Positions 59,764 to 64,000 of a DNA stretch of 64,000 bases are shown here, one piece after another. This DNA is from Burkholderiales bacterium 67-32 (GTDB taxonomy: Bacteria > Pseudomonadota > Gammaproteobacteria > Burkholderiales > Burkholderiaceae_B): contig MKUP01000012.1 of NCBI GenBank assembly GCA_001898625.1, positions 372,001 to 436,000 on the forward strand. Direction: 5' to 3'. Positions within the stretch are counted from its first letter, which is position 1; every line of letters begins with the position of its first letter. Made by a program: the position numbers and the translations under genes. The notes under the pieces were generated by a model that ran no database searches, was not told the origin of the DNA, and saw nothing but the letters and a program-made list of their open reading frames with translations.

Positions 59764-60399
59764 ATGCAGCAAGCACCGAACGCGCCGCGGCGGCGCCAGC
59801 TTCTTACCGCCGGAGCGGGACTGGCGGCCGCGGTCGGCGCCGCCATGGGCAGCGCGCCGGCCCGCGCCGCGACGCCGCCTTCGCAGGCCGAGGCCCTGGA
59901 GCAACTGCTCGGCAAGCAGGCCATTTCCGAGGTGCTGTACCGCTATCCGCGCGGCCTGGATTTGCTGGACCGGGACATCCTGCTGTCGCTGGGCCACGCC
60001 AACGGCACCGTGCAGTTCGGCAAGATGCGCTTCGATCCCTGGGCCTCGTTCGTCGACTGGTTGCTCGAGGCGCACAAATCCATGCTATCCAACAACCATC
60101 GCATGACCAACATGCTGATCGAGGTGCGGGGCGACAAGGCGGTCAGCGAAACCACCGGCACCGCGACCCTGGTGGTCGCCGTCGAGAAAGATCGGATCGA
60201 GGAACGTTGGATGCACTCGCGTTATCTGGATCGCTGGTCGCGCCGCAACGGCAGATGGGCCATCGACTCGCGCCAGTCGGTCACGGATTTTCGGCGTATC
60301 GAGGTCTTCCCCGCCGCCGAGCTGAAGACCCGCTACAGCACGCTGGGGGATCGCCTGGGCAAGGACGATCCGTCATACAAGCTGTTCGATTTCCAATGA
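59764..60399 (+). CDS. Exported SnoaL-like (NTF2-fold) protein
   Basis: A 211-residue protein. The export signal APRRRQLLTAGAGLAAAVGA ends near APARAA (residue ~38), twin-arginine-like. The NTF2 fold follows: LLGKQAISEVLYRYPRGLDLLDRD is the helix pair typical of SnoaL-like dehydratases/isomerases, and HSRYLDRWSRRNGRWAIDSR the last strands. Substrate not known. Its stop overlaps the next gene (ATGA), and it follows the amidohydrolase by 63 bases, so the three are probably one operon. Confidence 0.82.
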   Translation: MQQAPNAPRRRQLLTAGAGLAAAVGAAMGSAPARAATPPSQAEALEQLLGKQAISEVLYRYPRGLDLLDRDILLSLGHANGTVQFGKMRFDPWASFVDWLLEAHKSMLSNNHRMTNMLIEVRGDKAVSETTGTATLVVAVEKDRIEERWMHSRYLDRWSRRNGRWAIDSRQSVTDFRRIEVFPAAELKTRYSTLGDRLGKDDPSYKLFDFQ

Positions 60400-60899
60400 G
60401 CGCGTCCATGAGCACTGTATCGAAGCGGGCGGCGGCGTGCGTATTGTCGCTGCTGGCCTGGGGGGCCGTGCAGGCGGCCGACCACATGCCGCAGGGCGAA
60501 CGCACGCAGGGCCGTTCGTACTCGCCCGCGGTCGTGACCGAAGGCGGGCGCATCGTCTGGCTGGCGGGCGAGACGGCCACCACCGACCTGCAGGGCCGCG
60601 ACATCAAGGGCGACTTCGAGGCGCAGGCGCGCACGGTGTTCGCGTTGATCGACCAGACCTTGAAGCGCGCGGGCGGGAGCCTGAAGGACGTCGCCACCAT
60701 GACGGTGTACATGACCGACGTACGCAACGGCGCCACCTTCGCCAAGGTGCGCAGCGAGATGTTTCCCGACCGCCGCTTTCCGGCCAGTGCGCAGATCACG
60801 GTCTCGGCGCTGGCGGTGCCGGGGATGCAGATCGAGATCCAGGCCGTGGCGGTGCTGGGCGACAGGTGCTCGCCGGCCTCGCCCTGCCTGCCGAAGTAG
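60396..60899 (+). CDS. Exported RidA-family protein
   Basis: A 167-residue RidA protein with a Sec signal (KRAAACVLSLLAWGAVQAAD), cleaved near residue 28. The RidA core is AVVTEGGRIVWLAGETATT, SLKDVATMTVYMTDVRNGA and RRFPASAQITVSAL. The position usually holding the substrate-binding Arg near the end of the core reads P-A-S-A-Q, so the classical imine-binding Arg may be absent. ATG 60396 overlaps the SnoaL-like stop; ATG 60408 is the other option. An extracytoplasmic RidA is unusual. Confidence 0.85.
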   Translation: MSASMSTVSKRAAACVLSLLAWGAVQAADHMPQGERTQGRSYSPAVVTEGGRIVWLAGETATTDLQGRDIKGDFEAQARTVFALIDQTLKRAGGSLKDVATMTVYMTDVRNGATFAKVRSEMFPDRRFPASAQITVSALAVPGMQIEIQAVAVLGDRCSPASPCLPK

Positions 60900-60910
60900 C
60901 CGGCGGGGCG

Positions 60911-60937
60911 CAGGCATCCGATAGAATCGGATGCCTG
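60911..60937. terminator. Strong hairpin after RidA gene (may also be an operator)
   Basis: 12-bp perfect arms CAGGCATCCGAT and ATCGGATGCCTG around AGA, followed by TCTTCTTG. It could end the exported-enzyme transcript. The centre contains a TAGAAT hexamer that could be a -10 box for the LysR gene at 60962, so a regulatory role is possible. Confidence 0.6.
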
Positions 60938-60961
60938 TCTTCTTGCCCGAGCGTTCCCGAC

Positions 60962-61936
60962 ATGCGTGCCAGGCCCCCCCGCCCTGTTTCCGATCCGCTT
61001 GAGCCCGGGAGCGGCCGGCCCCTGGATCTGCGGCGGATCAAGCTGCGGCACCTGGAGTGCATGCTCGAGGTCATGCGCACCCACAGCCTGCGCGAGGCGG
61101 CGCACGCGCTGCACGTGACGGAGTCGGCGGCGTCCAAGACGCTGCGCGAACTGGAGGCGGAACTGGGCGTGACGCTGTTTCAGCGGTCCAAGCTGGGCAC
61201 GGTACCGACCGAGGCGGGCGAGAAGTTCGCGCGCCATGCGGCGAGCGCGGTCGAGGCCCTGAGGTGGGGCGCGGCTTCCGCCCGCGGTCTGGCGCCGGCC
61301 GGCGCGGCGCTACGCATCGGTGCCATGCCGGTCGCGGCGGTGAGCCTGCTGCCGGCCGTCCTGCAACGCATGACCGGGCAGGTGCCCGGCCTGACGCTGG
61401 AGGTCGTGGCCGGCTCGAAGGCGATCCTGCTCAATCTGCTGCGCGAGGATGCCATCGATGCCGTGCTCGGCCGGCTGCCACCCGCGGACGACATGCAAGG
61501 CCTTTTCTTCGAACAATTGCTGCTGGACCGATACATCGCCGTGGTCCGTCCTGGCCATCCCCTGGCCGGACGCCAGGGGCTGAGGCTCGCGGACATCGTT
61601 TCCTATCCGCTGGTCCTGCCTCCGCCCGAGACCGTCACCTGGGCCGAGATCCAGCGGTTGTTCGTGTCGCAGGGCTTGCAGATGAATGAGACACGCATCG
61701 AGACGATCTATCTCGAGCTGAGCCGGGCCTGCACGCAGACGAGCGACGCCGTCTGGTTCGCGTCGACCCGGCACGTGAAGCTGGACATCGAGAATGGCCT
61801 GCTGGACCAGTTGTCGGTCGACTGCTCCATGCTGGAAGCGCCGCTGGGCATCATCGCCAGACAGGCCACGGGCCGGCATGCGCTCAGGGACCAGTTGCTG
61901 GAGATGATCCGCCAATACGTGCTCGATCCGTCTTGA
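60962..61936 (+). CDS. LysR-family transcriptional regulator (GbpR/PcaQ-like)
   Basis: A 324-residue LysR with a 20-residue Pro/Arg-rich N-terminal extension before RRIKLRHLECMLEVMRTHSL and the HTH ALHVTESAASKTLRELEAEL. FQRSKLGTVPTEAGE and a PBP-like effector domain follow. This looks like the PcaQ/GbpR branch. The start at 60962 was chosen; the frame upstream to 60437 is in the RidA gene. It may control the three exported enzymes or the Bug that follows. Confidence 0.9.
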   Translation: MRARPPRPVSDPLEPGSGRPLDLRRIKLRHLECMLEVMRTHSLREAAHALHVTESAASKTLRELEAELGVTLFQRSKLGTVPTEAGEKFARHAASAVEALRWGAASARGLAPAGAALRIGAMPVAAVSLLPAVLQRMTGQVPGLTLEVVAGSKAILLNLLREDAIDAVLGRLPPADDMQGLFFEQLLLDRYIAVVRPGHPLAGRQGLRLADIVSYPLVLPPPETVTWAEIQRLFVSQGLQMNETRIETIYLELSRACTQTSDAVWFASTRHVKLDIENGLLDQLSVDCSMLEAPLGIIARQATGRHALRDQLLEMIRQYVLDPS

Positions 61937-62047
61937 GTTTCCGTTTTGATCAACTGAAGCGCCGAAAAGTCGTTTTACCCCGCGATATCGCGCCAGTAAT
62001 CTTCACGCCAAATCGGATCGCAGTCGGTCCGCCCTATTGGAGACATC

Positions 62048-62998
62048 GTGAAGAAGATTTTGTCGAGCGCCGTGTTCGCGGCCTGCGCGCTGGTCGCGTT
62101 TTCAGCCACGGCGGCGACGGTCCAGGCCATCGTACCGTTTCCCGCCGGCGGGCCCCTGGACCTGGTTGCCCGCATCGTGACGGCGCAGATGCAGCAGGCC
62201 TCGGGCGACGTTTTCGTGGTCGACAACCGCGGCGGCGCCAACGGCATGATCGGTGCCCGGTTGGCCGCGGGCGGCGCGACGAACGGTTCCAGCCTGCTGT
62301 TCGCCGATGGCGCGATGGTCACGGTCAATCCGCGCCTCTATCCCCGTGATCCGGCGTTCGACGCGGAGCGGGATCTGAAGGTGGTCGCGGCCGTGGCATT
62401 CCAGCCGGCGGTGCTGGTGGTGAATACGTCCGTGCCGGCGAAAGGCCTGAAGGACTTCATCGCCTATGCGAAGGACAAGCGGCTGGACTATGCGTCGGGC
62501 GGCCTGGGGTCGCAGGGGCACCTGACGATGGCCGCCTTTGCCAGCGCCGCGGGGCTGGACATGACGCATGTGCCCTACAAGGGCGGCGCGCCGGCCATGA
62601 ACGATCTCGTCGGCGGCCAGGTTCCCGCGGCATTCGTCGGCGTGGCCGGCGCGATGGGGTTCATCAAGAGCGGCCGGCTGAGGGCGCTGGCCGTTTCGGG
62701 AGATCAGCGCGTTCCCGCCATGCCCGATGTTCCGACCGTGAGCGAAGCGGGACTGCCCGGCTTCGTGATGCAGGGGGCGTACTTCGTGATGGTTCCGTCC
62801 AAGACTCCCGATGCTGTGGTGAAGGATCTCGAGCAGCGCGTGTTGGCGGCGGCGTCGGACAAGCAGGCGCAGCAGAAACTGCGCGACCTGGGCCTGGACG
62901 CGAAAACCATGGACCGGGCTGCCTCCGAGCGGTGGCTGGCGGCCGAACGCCAGCGCATGGGCAAGCTGATCGCCGACCACGGCATCAAGGCGGAATAG
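62048..62998 (+). CDS. Bug family periplasmic solute receptor 10
   Basis: A 316-residue receptor, the shortest of the ten. The signal peptide ends ALVAFSATA (~22 residues) and the mature protein starts almost directly with VQAIVPFPAGGPLDLVAR. The second ligand loop is aberrant: ATNGSSLLFADG in place of PDGYTLL. VPYKGGAPAM is normal. GAGACATC precedes the start GTG/ATG region. It is 8 bases before a Gfo/Idh/MocA-type gene, so the pair is likely cotranscribed. Confidence 0.9.
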   Translation: MKKILSSAVFAACALVAFSATAATVQAIVPFPAGGPLDLVARIVTAQMQQASGDVFVVDNRGGANGMIGARLAAGGATNGSSLLFADGAMVTVNPRLYPRDPAFDAERDLKVVAAVAFQPAVLVVNTSVPAKGLKDFIAYAKDKRLDYASGGLGSQGHLTMAAFASAAGLDMTHVPYKGGAPAMNDLVGGQVPAAFVGVAGAMGFIKSGRLRALAVSGDQRVPAMPDVPTVSEAGLPGFVMQGAYFVMVPSKTPDAVVKDLEQRVLAAASDKQAQQKLRDLGLDAKTMDRAASERWLAAERQRMGKLIADHGIKAE

Positions 62999-63006
62999 GA
63001 CCCGGC

Positions 63007-64000
63007 ATGGCGGCGCATCGCGTTGCATTGATCGCTCCCAGCCACTGGCACTACCCGATGTATCGTCCGGCCTTTCTTGCGGCGGACGTCCGGATAGCGG
63101 GCGTCTGGGATCCTTCCCCGCCGCTGGCCCGGGACGTCGCGGCGGAGTTCGACGCGCCGGTATTCGCGACCATGGAGGAATTGCTGAGCCGATCGGGTGC
63201 CGGGTTCGCGTTCGCCTTCGGCGCGCACGCGGACATGCCGGCCATTGCCGGCCGGCTGATCGATCGCGGCATGCCCTTTTCGATCGAGAAACCCGCGGGC
63301 CTGCACGGCGACCACATCGCCGGCATTCGCCGCGCGGCCCGGCGCGCGGACGTGTTCGTCTCGATTCCGTTCCATTACAGGCTGAGCGCGCTGGCCCGGG
63401 CCCTGTCGGCGGCGATATCGCTGCCGTCGCCGGATTTTCTCCATGTGCAATGTTCCGTCCATGCCGGCTCGCCGCTGCGGTTCGCCGATTCGTCGCCGTG
63501 GCTGGTCGAGCCGGGGCGGGCTGGAGGCGGATGCCTGATGAACCTGGGCCATCATCCCATCGACATGCTGTCGTGGATGACGGGCGCCGACGTGGTGTCC
63601 GTGCAGGCCACGCTGTCGGACAAGGCGCTGCGGCTGGCCGTCGAGGATCATGCCTCGCTGTCGCTGGTACTGGCGGACGGCACGGTCGCGTCCCTGGAAA
63701 CCTCGTACCGGCAGCCCGCGCGTGCGGCGGACTACATGGACTTCCATGTTTCGCTTGCCCACCGCGCGTTCACCGCGAAGCGGGACGGAGAACGCCTGGC
63801 GTTCCTGGATACCGCGTCCGGCGATGCGCGGCATGTCGATGGCGGATGGCGGTTCAAGGACTATTTCGCCGACTACGTCCGCGCCACCCTGTCCCGGGTG
63901 GAGGCCGGCGCGCCGCCTGTCGCGGGACTGGAAGACCTGGAAAGGACCCAGCGGGTCATCGATGCGGCCTATCTGTCCGCGAGGACGGGGCGGTCCACGG
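63007..64000 (+). CDS. Gfo/Idh/MocA-family oxidoreductase, 3' end outside the window
   Basis: ATG at 63007 opens a frame of at least 331 codons that runs off the right edge. The family landmark EKPAG is at residues 94-98, followed by the GGGCLMNLGHHPIDMLSW active-site strand/helix with a candidate catalytic His at 182/183, and a C-terminal beta-sheet domain. The usual N-terminal GxGxxG is replaced by APSHWHYP, so cofactor binding may be atypical. Relatives are NAD(P)-dependent sugar, inositol or pteridine dehydrogenases. It starts 8 bases after Bug 10. Confidence 0.85.
   Translation, partial: MAAHRVALIAPSHWHYPMYRPAFLAADVRIAGVWDPSPPLARDVAAEFDAPVFATMEELLSRSGAGFAFAFGAHADMPAIAGRLIDRGMPFSIEKPAGLHGDHIAGIRRAARRADVFVSIPFHYRLSALARALSAAISLPSPDFLHVQCSVHAGSPLRFADSSPWLVEPGRAGGGCLMNLGHHPIDMLSWMTGADVVSVQATLSDKALRLAVEDHASLSLVLADGTVASLETSYRQPARAADYMDFHVSLAHRAFTAKRDGERLAFLDTASGDARHVDGGWRFKDYFADYVRATLSRVEAGAPPVAGLEDLERTQRVIDAAYLSARTGRST

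Overview
The window is GC-rich, gene-dense DNA that looks like an Alcaligenaceae chromosome (Bordetella/Achromobacter type). Evidence for this is ten Bug (TctC-type) periplasmic receptors, eight LysR regulators, a general porin, a PcaD-PcaC fusion, a SpeD-SpeE fusion, and short same-direction operons with overlapping stop/start codons. It is an accessory catabolic region. I see no tRNA, rRNA, transposase, integrase, phage gene or CRISPR array. Only spermidine synthesis (43.4-44.6 kb) and the RNA helicase (49.8-51.3 kb) look like housekeeping genes.

Layout. 0-3.5 kb: the 3' part of an amidohydrolase gene, then the protocatechuate-branch genes pcaB and pcaDC (minus strand). 3.6-9.7 kb: a D-tartrate dehydratase, ketopantoate-reductase-like, aconitase-type large/small subunit, Bug and LacI run, preceded by a LacI-style palindrome. 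9.7-13.7 kb: LysR, hydrolase, Bug and porin. 13.8-20.8 kb: a leftward operon of FMN reductase, livKHMGF, VOC protein and hydrolase, facing a LysR. 21.9-29.2 kb: Bug, amidase, hydrolases and a bicupin with LysR genes. 29.2-33.8 kb: two Bugs, then a Rieske oxygenase translationally coupled to a sulfatase. 33.8-40 kb: a leftward series of HAD protein, Bug, DSD1-type PLP enzyme, RidA, extradiol dioxygenase and two overlapping LysRs, with a divergent LysR at 40.1 kb. 41-43.4 kb: a MarR with an apparent CTG start, a RidA-like deaminase candidate and Bug. 43.4-49.5 kb: speDE, Bug, aspartate dehydrogenase, IclR, hydrolase and cupin, with two copies of a 75-bp intergenic repeat. 49.8-51.3 kb: rhlE.

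51.4-58.5 kb is the most interesting part. It holds an FAD monooxygenase, a NicX-type 2,5-dihydroxypyridine dioxygenase candidate, an amidase, a flavin reductase, Bug and IclR. The two outer promoters carry almost identical 27-bp operators, which defines a probable IclR-controlled regulon for a hydroxylated pyridine or related aromatic. Next to it (58.6-60.9 kb) are three consecutive enzymes that all carry export signals (amidohydrolase, SnoaL-like, RidA), followed by LysR, Bug and a Gfo/Idh/MocA oxidoreductase cut by the window end.

The common pattern is one catabolic module, one regulator and one orphan Bug receptor, repeated many times. No TctA/TctB membrane pair is present, so the receptors either work with transporters elsewhere or act as sensors.
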